In this document: in pieces, positions 30,192-38,757 of the stretch
Position numbering within the stretch: the first letter of the stretch is position 1
How the letters are laid out: every line of letters starts with the position of its first letter
DNA from: Microbulbifer yueqingensis
GTDB lineage: Bacteria; Pseudomonadota; Gammaproteobacteria; Pseudomonadales; Cellvibrionaceae
Assembly: GCF_900100355.1 (NCBI RefSeq)
Contig: NZ_FNFH01000006.1
Coordinates: 124,001 to 188,000 of the forward strand
Length of the DNA stretch: 64,000 nucleotides
Direction of reading: 5' to 3'
Position numbers and translations under genes: made by a program
Notes under the pieces: generated by a model
Databases searched by the model: none
What the model was told of the DNA's origin: nothing
What the model saw: only the letters and a program-made list of their open reading frames with translations

Positions 30192-31248
30192 GTTTTGGGT
30201 AAATAAAATAAGCTATGTTAGGTTTTTACCAACGCTTATTTCTTTTCTGTTTTTCGTGGGTTTCTCGTCCGGTAGGCTCGAGGCAATTGACGCTTCTGCT
30301 CTTAATTCAGGTCTGGATTCTGAGCGTCGTTTTAGAGTGTCGGAAAAATTTTTCGGAGAATTTGGTAGTGCTTCAGATTCCGCTGAAACGCTGAAGCAGT
30401 GTGCGCCGGTGCAGGAACAATGTCTGAGGTCGTTCTATCGTTTAGTTTCGGCGTATAAGTTAAATAGATTCTACGAAGATGCGGTTAATTTAATTGTTGA
30501 AAGTGAAATGGCGGAGTCTGAAAAGATGCGGGCTCTTCCAGTTCTGTACACTCTTATCGGGACGCGGGAATTCATGAGTGCGGCAGAAGGCCTTCTAATG
30601 GATAGCTATCTTAAAGGCGATTTTGTTGCAGGTGCAAACTTGTCACGCCTGTACATAAAACAAGAGAGGTATCGCGAGAGTTTCGACTTAATAAATGAGA
30701 TATTGGGAAAAGACGATTTGTTCTTTTCCAGAGAAGTATCGCTGATTATCTTGGCGCAGCATTATCATTTTGGTTTTGGCGTTGAAAAAGATTTGGAGAG
30801 GGCCAAGGAAATTTATTTGCGAGGCGCTGAGCTAAGCTCTGGCATGATACAGTTCTTCCTTGGTAAGGTAGAAATTGATCTGGGAAACTACTCTTCTGCT
30901 ATTGGTTTTTTGCGAACGGCTTCAGAGCTGGGGTCTGCCGAAGCTGCTCAGGATTTGGGTGTGATTTATGCGAGTGGCGAATGGGTCGACCAAGACGTGG
31001 AGGCGGCAAAGAGATACTATTTCCTTTCGGGGCGACTCGGAAGTGGGGTGGCCTTTTATAACCTTGGGATGATTTTTAATGATGAGGGTCAGTTCAGGCT
31101 TTCAAAAATGTCGATGCTGCTAGCTGCGATAAATGGCGATCAGGATGCGATAAGATTGGTCTCTGCGAACGGATTGGACTTTCAAAAATATGCGAATCGA
31201 CAGCGGGATTTAATAAAGGAAGTGCAGGGTGGTCTAAAAGTTGAGTAG
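30175..31248 (+). CDS. Sel1-like/TPR repeat exported protein; candidate immunity partner
   Basis: This 357-residue product has an N-terminal hydrophobic segment (VRFLPTLISFLFFVGFSSG, likely a signal peptide or anchor). Helical Sel1-like repeats make up the C-terminal two-thirds (YHFGFGVEKDLERAKEIYLR, AAQDLGVIYASGEWVDQDVE, AKRYYFLSGRLGSGVAFYNL). The start overlaps the last codons of the upstream Rhs-type fragment, so the two were probably one transcript. Clearly AT-rich codon use sets it apart from the core genome. Sel1 proteins are known partners or immunity proteins of some secreted effectors; calling this an immunity protein is inference from position only. Confidence 0.65.
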   Translation: MKKFTKFWVNKISYVRFLPTLISFLFFVGFSSGRLEAIDASALNSGLDSERRFRVSEKFFGEFGSASDSAETLKQCAPVQEQCLRSFYRLVSAYKLNRFYEDAVNLIVESEMAESEKMRALPVLYTLIGTREFMSAAEGLLMDSYLKGDFVAGANLSRLYIKQERYRESFDLINEILGKDDLFFSREVSLIILAQHYHFGFGVEKDLERAKEIYLRGAELSSGMIQFFLGKVEIDLGNYSSAIGFLRTASELGSAEAAQDLGVIYASGEWVDQDVEAAKRYYFLSGRLGSGVAFYNLGMIFNDEGQFRLSKMSMLLAAINGDQDAIRLVSANGLDFQKYANRQRDLIKEVQGGLKVE

Positions 31249-31281
31249 GGGCATCCGAATCGAAATGGTGAAATAATTGGG

Positions 31282-31323
31282 GTCACCCATTATCCGATCC
31301 CCGTCACCCATTAGCCGATCCCC
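31282..31323 (+). repeat. Two tandem 21-bp units beside RAYT motif
   Basis: The units GTCACCCATTATCCGATCCC and GTCACCCATTAGCCGATCCC (each plus one C) follow directly on an AATAATTGG fragment of the RAYT-associated motif. Confidence 0.8.
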
Positions 31324-31416
31324 GTCAAGTGGGCAAGAGCCGCTCTAGGCTGTCGCCCATCGCCTGGCAATCCTGACACTCCATGCGCCCGAAAATAATT
31401 GGAAATAATTGGTGGA

Positions 31417-31448
31417 AATAATTGGGGTCAGAGTAAAATTTTGACGCT
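31417..31448 (+). repeat. RAYT-associated motif, direct copy next to RAYT gene
   Basis: This 32-bp sequence (AATAATTGGGGTCAGAGTAA and twelve more bases) is identical to 29402-29433. Fragments AATAATTGG repeat just before it (31395-31415). It lies 61 bp upstream of the transposase start. Confidence 0.9.
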
Positions 31449-31509
31449 CAAATCTCCCCACTGCCAATTCAGTTATCTATCCTGAAGCCATGTATTCAAG
31501 GAGGAATTC

Positions 31510-32205
31510 ATGGCCCGCTTACCCAGACTCGCTCCCGTCGGTATCCCCCAGCATGTGATTCAGCGCGGCAACAACCGGCAGGTTTGCTTTTGCTGTGAAG
31601 ATGATTTCATTGCCTACGCCGGCTGGCTGCGTGACTACGCCGACGAGTATGGAGTAGAGGTGCATGCCTGGGTCTTTATGACCAATCATGTACACCTGCT
31701 GGTTACGCCATTGCGGGAACAGGCGGTCTCGAAAACGATGCAGGCACTGGGGAGAATGTATGTGCGCTATTTCAACCGGGCCTACCGCCGCTCCGGGACC
31801 TTGTGGGAGGGCCGCTACAAGTCGTGCCTGGTACAGGTTGAGGAATACCTGCTGCAGTGTTACCGCTATATCGAGCTGAACCCGGTACGTGCGGGCATGG
31901 TGCAAGCCCCGGCGGACTACTTCTGGTCCAGCTTTGGTACCAATGGGCTCGGCAGGGAGTCAGGCCTGGTCACGCCGCACGCCGAATACCTGAAACTGGG
32001 TCGGTACCCGAAGCAGCGCCGGGAACGATACCGTGGGCTCTTTGCCGCACACATGGATCCCGCCATTGCCGAAAGAATCACGTTGACCACGAACCGGGGG
32101 CTGGCGCTGGGCAATGATCGCTTCCGACAACAGATCGAGCAGCAGTACCAGCGCCGTGTCACGCCCCTGAAAGCGGGGCGCCCCAGGCTGACGGCATCTG
32201 GCTGA
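31510..32205 (+). CDS. REP-associated tyrosine transposase (RAYT), Y1/IS200-like
   Basis: This 231-residue single-strand transposase starts MARLPRLAPVGIPQHVIQRG, typical of RAYTs. The HUH metal site is H60/H62 in MTNHVHLLVTP. The catalytic tyrosine is Y118 or Y120 in CYRYIELNPVRAGM, and WEGRYKS lies between. It is full-length with a good AAGGAGG ribosome site, so it may be active. RAYTs mobilise nearby palindromic sequences rather than themselves; the GGGGTCAGAGTAAAA-type repeats upstream are the likely substrates. GC content returns to core values here, unlike the cargo to its left. Confidence 0.9.
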   Translation: MARLPRLAPVGIPQHVIQRGNNRQVCFCCEDDFIAYAGWLRDYADEYGVEVHAWVFMTNHVHLLVTPLREQAVSKTMQALGRMYVRYFNRAYRRSGTLWEGRYKSCLVQVEEYLLQCYRYIELNPVRAGMVQAPADYFWSSFGTNGLGRESGLVTPHAEYLKLGRYPKQRRERYRGLFAAHMDPAIAERITLTTNRGLALGNDRFRQQIEQQYQRRVTPLKAGRPRLTASG

Positions 32206-32283
32206 AAGTGGCAGTGCGATGGTACGCTAGGCCCTGATGTAGTTACCGCCGCATTCTCCATACCAGTTACCGGCCGTTGCCAC

Positions 32284-32766
32284 TTGAAGATCTACCTGCT
32301 TACCCACGAGCGCGAGTTACACCGGCCGACCAACACTGGCTCACTCGTCCCTGCCGCCTGTGGTGGGCTGGTCCGGCGGGTGGTCTGGCAGCGCCGCCAC
32401 CCTGACCCTGAAATCGTCGGGCTTATAGAGGCAGGAGATGCCGCCCTTGTCTATCCCGTGACTGAAGCCGATCAAAGCGGTGGCGACCTTCCGATCTTCG
32501 AGAACTTTATTGTTCTGGATGCTACCTGGCAGGAAGCCCGCAAGATGTATAACCAGAGTGCTTACCTTAAAAGTGCCTGCAAGGTTGCATTGATCCCGGC
32601 GTTACCGTCGGAATATGGATTGCGCAGGAACCAGCGCCCGGGAGGGCTGTGCACGGCTGAATGCGTTATTGAGATCCTGCAAGCCAAAGGGTTCGAGTCA
32701 GTAGCTGAACAGTTGCGCAATGACTTCAGGCGATTCAATCTGGCGAAGCCAGGCAAGAAAATGTAG
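32284..32766 (+). CDS. DTW-domain tRNA-uridine aminocarboxypropyltransferase (short form)
   Basis: This 160-residue product has the DTW-domain features YLLTHERELHRPTNTG, LDATWQEARKMYNQS (D79-T-W) and the C-terminal RPGGLCTAECVIEIL. DTW enzymes (TapT, formerly YfiP) add acp to U47 of tRNA using SAM. The usual N-terminal cysteine cluster is absent. The best start is a TTG at 32284; no ATG lies in frame before the stop-free region begins, so the N-terminus is uncertain. It is followed by the NYN gene at 12 bp. Confidence 0.75.
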   Translation: MKIYLLTHERELHRPTNTGSLVPAACGGLVRRVVWQRRHPDPEIVGLIEAGDAALVYPVTEADQSGGDLPIFENFIVLDATWQEARKMYNQSAYLKSACKVALIPALPSEYGLRRNQRPGGLCTAECVIEILQAKGFESVAEQLRNDFRRFNLAKPGKKM

Positions 32767-32778
32767 CAGGAGTCCTCT

Positions 32779-33279
32779 ATGGCCGATCGGGTTTCAGTGC
32801 TGGTTGATGTCCAGAATATCTATTACACCACCCGCCAGGTGTACGGGTGCAGTTTTGACTACAACGCCTTCTGGCGGCAGGCGACCTCGGGCAGGGAAGT
32901 GGTGAGTGCAATTGCCTACGCCATCGATCGCGGCGATGAGCGACAGCGCCAGTTCCAGAATATCCTTCGCGCGATCGGCTTTGAGGTGAAGCTGAAGCCC
33001 TTTATCCAGCGCGCCGATGGCTCCGCCAAGGGCGACTGGGATGTGGGCATCACCATCGATGCGCTCGAATGTGCGGCTGAAAGCGATATTCTGGTGCTGG
33101 CCTCCGGGGATGGGGACTTCGACCTGTTGGTGGAGCGGATCCGCTCGAGGTTCGGCATCCCGGTCGAGGTATACGGTGTGCCGCCGCTCACGGCGGGCTC
33201 CCTGAAGGACGCGGCTTCCCGCTTTGTACCCATCGAAGGAGAGCTGCTGCTGGGTCGCGCCGACCGCTGCCCCCCATAA
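32779..33279 (+). CDS. NYN-domain (LabA/DUF88) PIN-like ribonuclease
   Basis: This 166-residue protein has the acidic PIN-like core of the NYN family: D10 in VLVDVQNIYY, KGDWDVGITIDAL, then LASGDGDFDLLVERIR, and a C-terminal VPPLTAGSLKDAASRFVPI. Such proteins are putative Mg-dependent RNases. It starts 12 bp after the DTW gene with an AGGAG site, so both RNA-related genes are likely cotranscribed. The RNA target is unknown. Confidence 0.85.
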   Translation: MADRVSVLVDVQNIYYTTRQVYGCSFDYNAFWRQATSGREVVSAIAYAIDRGDERQRQFQNILRAIGFEVKLKPFIQRADGSAKGDWDVGITIDALECAAESDILVLASGDGDFDLLVERIRSRFGIPVEVYGVPPLTAGSLKDAASRFVPIEGELLLGRADRCPP

Positions 33280-33499
33280 CCGCCTCCTATCCCTACCTCT
33301 CCGAGCTTCCCCTGTCCCCACGCGCCCTGCAGGAGCCCGGCTTTCAGGAATGTCCCCTCCTCGCCGGAGAGGTTCGCGATCTTCCCCGGTCCTGATAACC
33401 TAGATACCAATCATCAGTGGCTCGGCCGGCAGGATGCTGGCCTGTTGCGCCGTTTAGGGCCCGGCCACGCACCAGAATAATGACCAATAGGGGAGTGAC

Positions 33500-35893
33500 A
33501 TGAATCTACGCATGGGACTGATCGCCGTGATACTGGCACTGGCCGGGTTTACCGTTCAGGCTGCCAGTATCAGTGAATACACCCAGGACATGGAGCGTCA
33601 GCCGGGCTTCCACGACTTCTACTGGGACGACGCCACCGGCCGGGTGCTGCTGGAAGTGGACGAATTCGACCGCGAGTTCCTGCTGCTGACCGGCCTGGCC
33701 CAGGGCCTGGGCTCCAACCCGGTGGGCCTGGACCGCAACCAGGGTGGCGAGAATCGCCTGGTGAAATTCGAGCGGGTCGGCAACAAGGTGTTGCTGCACC
33801 AGCTTAACCTGAAATACCGCGCCGGCTCCGAGAATGCCGCCGAGCGCCGCGCGGTGCGCGAGGCCTTCGCCTCTTCGGTGCTGTGGGGATTCGAGGCCGT
33901 GGCCCGGGACGGGGACACCCTGCTGATCGACTTTACTCCCTTCCTGCTGAGCGACCAGCACGGAGTTGTGAGCCGGCTGAAGCAAACCGAGCAGGGCTCC
34001 TACGCGGTCGATACGTCTAAGTCCGCGGTCTACCTGCCGCGCACGAAGAACTTCCCCAAAAACAGCGAGTTCGAGGCGCAACTGACCTTTGCCGGCAGCC
34101 AGCCGGGCAAGTACCTCAAGGAGGTTGTGCCCACCCCGACCCTGGTGTCCCTGCGCCAGCATATCTCCCTGGTGGAGCTGCCCGATGACGGCTACCGGCC
34201 GCGGAAATTCCACAGCCGCAGCGGCTACTTCCCGTTTATTTTCCGGGACTATGCGACAGCCATCGACCAGCCACTGGACCAGCGCCTGATCTACCGCCAT
34301 CGGCTGGAGAAGAAGCCGGGCAGCGACGAGGTGGTGGAGCCGATTGTCTACTACGTGGACCCGGGCGTCCCGGAGCCGGTGCGTAGTGCGCTGATCGATG
34401 GCGCCAGCTGGTGGAACCAGGCCTACGAGGCCGCCGGCTACAAGGACGCCTTCCAGGTGAAGCTGCTGCCGGAGGGGGCGGACCCGCTGGATATCCGCTA
34501 CAACGTGATCAACTGGGTGCATCGTTCCACCCGGGGCTGGTCCTACGGATACGCCATAGCCGACCCGCGCACCGGCGAGATCCTCAAGGGCAATGTCACC
34601 CTGGGTTCCCTGCGGGTGCGGCAGGACTATCTGATCGCCCAGGGCCTGCTGCAGCCCTATGGGAACGAAGGGACGGATACCACCCCGCTGAAAGAGCTGG
34701 CGCTGGCGCGCATCCGCCAGCTGAGTGCCCACGAGGTGGGCCATACCCTGGGGCTCGCCCACAACTTTATTGCCAGCACCAGTGAGCGCGCCTCGGTGAT
34801 GGATTACCCGGCACCGCTGGTGACCCTGAATGGCGACGAAATGGAGCTGGCACAGGCCTACGACAACGGTATCGGCGAGTGGGACAAGCTGGCGATCCGC
34901 TACGGCTACGGCGAGGCGGTCGATGAGCAGGCGCACCTGGCCAGCGTGATTGCCGAAGCCAAAGAGCAGGGGCTGCGGTTTATCTCCGACCCGGATTCCC
35001 GCGGTATCAATGACGCCCACGCCGATTCACACCTGTGGGACAACGGCGCCGAACCGGTGGCGGAGTTCGTCCGCATGGCCGAGCTGCGCCAGCATGCCCT
35101 GGAGAACTTCTCCCCGGCGGCCAACCCTGCAGGCGCGCCGCGCGCCTCCCTGGAAGAGACCCTGGTGCCGGTCTACTACGGCTACCGCTACCAGGCGGAA
35201 GCCGTGGGCAAGCTGTTGGGCGGGCTGGATTATGACTACCTCTACAACGATGCGGAGCAGGCCTCCTATTCGCTGGTGCCCGCCGAGCGGCAACGGCAGG
35301 CCCTGGAAGCCCTGCTGTCCACCCTGGAGCCGGAATTCCTGACCCTGCCTGAGCGGGTGCTGCAGCTGCTGCCGCCCAAGCCGTATGGCTACGGGCGCAC
35401 CGATGAGAGCTTCCCGGCGTACACCGGGGTCGCCTTCGACGCCGTGACCATGGCGGAAGCCGCGGCGGGGCACACCCTGTCGATCCTGCTGGATCCCGAG
35501 CGCGCCGCGCGACTGCAGGAGCAGGCCGCCCGCCGGGCGGGCCAGCCCGGCCTCGCCGCGGTCCTCGACGGCCTGAGCGAACGGGCCCTGGACGCGGGCG
35601 CCTACCAGGGCCTGGCGGCAGCCATTCACCAGCGGGTGAACCATGTCTACTTCCATCACCTGATGCAGCTGGCGGGCAACAAGCAGGCCGCGGAATCTGT
35701 GCGTGCCCGGGCGAGCATGGAGCTGGCGCGGATCCAGCACGCCATCGGTGGCATGAAGCTGTTCGGCGATGATCCCGAGGGTTACAGCGCGCACTATTAC
35801 TTCCAGGCGCAGCGCATTGCTGCATTCAGTGCCGGTGAGTTAGAGCTGAAGGGGGAAGAGCTGAAGAACATGCCGCCAGGCTCGCCGATATAA
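33500..35893 (+). CDS. Exported zinc-dependent metalloprotease (DUF5117-type)
   Basis: This 797-residue secreted protein has a signal peptide (MNLRMGLIAVILALAGFTVQA). The N-terminal part (QPGFHDFYWDDATGRVLLEV) and mid-part (RLIYRHRLEKK, VEPIVYYVDPGVPEPVR) are typical of the DUF5117 family. The metzincin site is H411-E-x2-H415-x5-H421 (HEVGHTLGLAHNF), followed by a Met-turn (ASVMDYPAP). It likely degrades extracellular protein. It stands alone, with its own GGGGAG ribosome site. Confidence 0.88.
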   Translation: MNLRMGLIAVILALAGFTVQAASISEYTQDMERQPGFHDFYWDDATGRVLLEVDEFDREFLLLTGLAQGLGSNPVGLDRNQGGENRLVKFERVGNKVLLHQLNLKYRAGSENAAERRAVREAFASSVLWGFEAVARDGDTLLIDFTPFLLSDQHGVVSRLKQTEQGSYAVDTSKSAVYLPRTKNFPKNSEFEAQLTFAGSQPGKYLKEVVPTPTLVSLRQHISLVELPDDGYRPRKFHSRSGYFPFIFRDYATAIDQPLDQRLIYRHRLEKKPGSDEVVEPIVYYVDPGVPEPVRSALIDGASWWNQAYEAAGYKDAFQVKLLPEGADPLDIRYNVINWVHRSTRGWSYGYAIADPRTGEILKGNVTLGSLRVRQDYLIAQGLLQPYGNEGTDTTPLKELALARIRQLSAHEVGHTLGLAHNFIASTSERASVMDYPAPLVTLNGDEMELAQAYDNGIGEWDKLAIRYGYGEAVDEQAHLASVIAEAKEQGLRFISDPDSRGINDAHADSHLWDNGAEPVAEFVRMAELRQHALENFSPAANPAGAPRASLEETLVPVYYGYRYQAEAVGKLLGGLDYDYLYNDAEQASYSLVPAERQRQALEALLSTLEPEFLTLPERVLQLLPPKPYGYGRTDESFPAYTGVAFDAVTMAEAAAGHTLSILLDPERAARLQEQAARRAGQPGLAAVLDGLSERALDAGAYQGLAAAIHQRVNHVYFHHLMQLAGNKQAAESVRARASMELARIQHAIGGMKLFGDDPEGYSAHYYFQAQRIAAFSAGELELKGEELKNMPPGSPI

Positions 35894-35921
35894 GCCGGCG
35901 AAGAGAGTCAGGGTTAAAAAG

Positions 35922-35946
35922 GCAAGGCTTTCTCTGAGAGCCTTGC
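35922..35946. terminator. Hairpin, probable terminator between convergent genes
   Basis: GCAAGGCT / AGCCTTGC forms an eight-base stem with a nine-base loop. On the minus strand it is followed by CTTTTTAA, so it could be a second terminator for the minus-strand lipoprotein gene. On the plus strand it may stop the metalloprotease message. Confidence 0.6.
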
Positions 35947-36007
35947 TGTTCATGAGAATCGCAGGTGGTGGCTAGTGTGGATGCCAGCAGCGGTTCACAG
36001 GAGGTTC

Positions 36008-36031
36008 AAAAAAAGCCCGCGATGCGGGCTT
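36008..36031 (-). terminator. Intrinsic terminator of the Ig-like lipoprotein gene
   Basis: AGCCCGC / GCGGGCT with a three-base loop is followed on the minus strand by a run of seven Ts. It lies 10 bp after the stop codon. Confidence 0.9.
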
Positions 36032-36040
36032 TGAGAAAGG

Positions 36041-38377
36041 TCATAGAAGGTGGGCAGGTATTGCCATGGGCCGCTCCACCAGTTTCAGGAGACGTCGATT
36101 GTCGATTGTATTCGAGGCAGAGATGTGTCCTGTGACCGTCGGCTCGTACAAGTCGCTACGCCATGGATCATCAAAGTATCTGTGGTAATGGCGTATCCAA
36201 TACCTATTGGCGCCGGTCAGCTGCAAGCTCCATTCCCGTTCATGCTGTAGTACACAGGGGGCATCGTCGGCGGGATCCCAGCTTTCCGGGGCGCAGTATT
36301 CTCCGCCACCCGGGACGCGGTAACGGCGAATTAAGAGGTTGCCGGACGTGCCGATCTGCCAGAGGCCGGGCATCAGAAGGAACTCATGGTCTTCGACCGT
36401 ACCATTTTCATCCCAGTCGCCCGCGGACACTGTGAGCGCGCTCCCATCGCTGTTGATTTCGAACCAGAAGTGCTCGTTGGGGGCGAAAAAATTGCTCCCT
36501 AACGTGTAGATGCCAGGCGCAGAGGCAGCAGTCCAGGCCGGGGCCTCCTTCAGTTGGGCCTGACCAAAAATAGAGCGTGGAATTCCACCTTCACGAGCCA
36601 CGACATGAACCATCGGCACTTTGCCCGCCTGCTCGGAGAGGAAGACGTATTCGGCAGTTCCCCCGTCGGGGTATTCGAGCAGTAGCTCGCCAGAGGATCC
36701 GATTGACCAGGCCGCCGAAATATCTGTGGTCAAGGGGACGCCGGCCCCTGTAATGGACGGCACGGAGATAGTGGCGCTGCCTCCGGTTGCGGTGCTACCG
36801 GAGAAAACCATTTCGGAAGCGCGGAACTCCAGGGTTGTGTTTGCACCTGCCTTTGGATCGACGACCTCGCCTTCCTGCGTTGGGTGGGGCATGCTATAAG
36901 CCATGCCCAGCTCGAGAAGATCAGCAGCGGCCACCCGGGACGCTGACTTGATTGTCGAGCTGGCCTCGATCGACACGCTACTCTCTGAATCGGGCGCCTC
37001 CCCGCCAGGGTAGGTGAAGTAGTTTTCGACATCCACGAGAAGCACATCACTGTGGAGGTCGCGTGCCAACCAGCGAATTCGATTCAGCTGAATGATCTCC
37101 TGGCGCTCCACTTGTTGGCCGAGTTCGCTATTCCATACGGAATCCTTGCGCACTACCATGCTGGCACCCTCCAGGAGGACGCCCTCTGCCGTGGCGGTCC
37201 ACGTGAGGTCCGTGCCATGGTCACGACCGATAAGTCTTCCGGTGCCGTCAGTTAAGAGTTCCAGTTTGTATCCGAGGAGGGGACTCGCTGTTACTGCGTA
37301 TGGGGAGCTGAAAAAATATGTGTCTGCGATAGAGGTGACAGTTTCCCGGGGCGCGGCCAGAACGAGATCGGGATCGGCAAAAATGGCCTCGCGTGCCGCG
37401 TTGTAATCTGTGGAAGCTGTTCGTTTCGCTTTCGCAAGGTAATCTGAGACCGCGTCCGTATCGCTCGCAAAGGCGTAGGAGTCGGTATATCCGTCGGGCA
37501 TTGCCAGGGTGGTATTAGCGGAATAATCCAGCACGAGTTTGATGGCTGTGGCCAGTTCCAGCGCTATGTCGCCATGTATAGAGGCTCGTGCCTGTAACAA
37601 CTGGGTGGCGGAGGATATTGGTCCGCCATTTTCCTTTTCGAGCATGGCAGACAAGGCAGTAGAGACGTTGGTGATATTGACTCCAAAGTACTCTTGTGCA
37701 ACCAGCAATTTGTCTGTGCCGGCCGCTTGCTCCAGCTCGGACACGGTGTTCATTACCGATACCAGCTTCAGTTGGGGATTGGATTCCGGTGCAGTTGCAA
37801 TTGCGTGGACAATTTCGTCGCCGGTGAAAGAACTGGTATCGATGAACAGTTCGTAGACACCCGCGGCGTCGGCAGTAGTCTGGAAAGTCTCTGAACCAAT
37901 GAGAACCCGGACCTCGGCATTCGCTACCGGGTTGTCGGTTACTTTTCCGCCAATGGTAAAGCCCTCACCCTGTGGGCCCGGAGCAGTGACCTGGACTGTA
38001 ACGTCTGCAGAGGCAGTGGCGCCCTCGTTGTCGGTAACCGTGACCGAGATCAGGGCCTGGGCGTTTTCTGTCACGTCGGGGGCGGTAATCGATACGGTTC
38101 GCTGATCGGTATTTTCGAGCGTAAGGCTCACCCCGGACTTCTGTACCCAGCTGTACTTGGTTATCGAGCCGTCAGGATCGGATGCCGATGCAGTGATTTC
38201 CCCCGAGGAACCGCTGGCGATAGAGGTGTCGGGAGCAGATACCACCGGCGATTGGTTGACGGGGTTGTCACTGCTGTCGTTGCTGCCATTGCTGCCGCCG
38301 CCCCCGCCACAAGCGACCAGTAGCACGCTAAGCCCGATGATTATCGGGCGATAGAGTGTTTGTCTAAAGGTAATCAT
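36041..38377 (-). CDS. Ig-like (PKD/cadherin-type) domain lipoprotein
   Basis: This 778-residue exported lipoprotein has signal and lipobox VLLVAC (Cys23) followed by a Gly/Asn/Ser linker. A PKD-type Ig domain comes next (SPVVSAPDTSIASGSSGEIT to about 130, DPDGSITKYSWVQKSG, VTVTDNEGATASADVTVQV), then a carboxypeptidase-regulatory-like segment (GGKVTDNPVANAEVRVLIG). A long unrecognised C-terminal part is rich in beta structure, with a possible calcium-binding stretch (GDWDENGTVEDHEF). The gene is more AT-rich than the core genes. Function is unknown; it is likely cell-surface. Confidence 0.7.
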   Translation of the reverse strand: MITFRQTLYRPIIIGLSVLLVACGGGGGSNGSNDSSDNPVNQSPVVSAPDTSIASGSSGEITASASDPDGSITKYSWVQKSGVSLTLENTDQRTVSITAPDVTENAQALISVTVTDNEGATASADVTVQVTAPGPQGEGFTIGGKVTDNPVANAEVRVLIGSETFQTTADAAGVYELFIDTSSFTGDEIVHAIATAPESNPQLKLVSVMNTVSELEQAAGTDKLLVAQEYFGVNITNVSTALSAMLEKENGGPISSATQLLQARASIHGDIALELATAIKLVLDYSANTTLAMPDGYTDSYAFASDTDAVSDYLAKAKRTASTDYNAAREAIFADPDLVLAAPRETVTSIADTYFFSSPYAVTASPLLGYKLELLTDGTGRLIGRDHGTDLTWTATAEGVLLEGASMVVRKDSVWNSELGQQVERQEIIQLNRIRWLARDLHSDVLLVDVENYFTYPGGEAPDSESSVSIEASSTIKSASRVAAADLLELGMAYSMPHPTQEGEVVDPKAGANTTLEFRASEMVFSGSTATGGSATISVPSITGAGVPLTTDISAAWSIGSSGELLLEYPDGGTAEYVFLSEQAGKVPMVHVVAREGGIPRSIFGQAQLKEAPAWTAASAPGIYTLGSNFFAPNEHFWFEINSDGSALTVSAGDWDENGTVEDHEFLLMPGLWQIGTSGNLLIRRYRVPGGGEYCAPESWDPADDAPCVLQHEREWSLQLTGANRYWIRHYHRYFDDPWRSDLYEPTVTGHISASNTIDNRRLLKLVERPMAIPAHLL

Positions 38378-38553
38378 GGGTGTTCCCTAAAAGGATTATT
38401 TTTCTTGCTAACCGGAAAATTATACCCCGATTGCGAACAGGCCAGCACTTATAAATCGGCTCCACAAATGTGTGGCAACGCACAGTAGATCCTCTTTTAT
38501 CGGTGCTGAGAGCGTCGGTGTTACATCGGCAGTGCGACAGTCACCATGCGGAA

Positions 38554-38599
38554 CAGGGCACAGGGCACAGGGCACAGGGCACAGGGCACAGGGCACAGG
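38554..38599 (+). repeat. CAGGGCA heptamer tandem repeat
   Basis: Six perfect copies of CAGGGCA are followed by a partial seventh. A seven-base unit in non-coding DNA is prone to slippage. Confidence 0.95.
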
Positions 38600-38703
38600 C
38601 TTGTTGCCTGCAGTGGGCTCTGGAAATGGTGGTGGTAATTATTTCAGCTAAAGAACCAGGCAATGCTTAGCCCGACTTTTTTATACAGAGTTGAAGTTTC
38701 CGA

Positions 38704-38730
38704 AAATAAAAAAGGCCGCAAGCGCGGCCT
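38704..38730 (-). terminator. Intrinsic terminator of the YggN-family gene
   Basis: AGGCCGC / GCGGCCT with a four-base loop is followed on the minus strand by TTTTTTATTTT. It lies 28 bp after the stop. Confidence 0.92.
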
Positions 38731-38757
38731 GAAGCAGGGGGGTCAAACAGGGTCAGT

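Larger units (their letters stand above)
38378..38757. other. Gene-free stretch with heptamer microsatellite
   Basis: These 380 bp hold the promoter side of the Ig-like lipoprotein gene, a CAGGGCA tandem repeat and the terminator of the following minus-strand gene. I see no supported gene here. Confidence 0.6.

Noticed and set aside
33506-35020. 504-codon minus-strand frame over the metalloprotease
   Set aside because: It is a shadow of the HEVGH metalloprotease, without start signals or motifs.
38554-38599. CRISPR array
   Set aside because: The repeats are seven bases long with no spacers and no cas genes are nearby.
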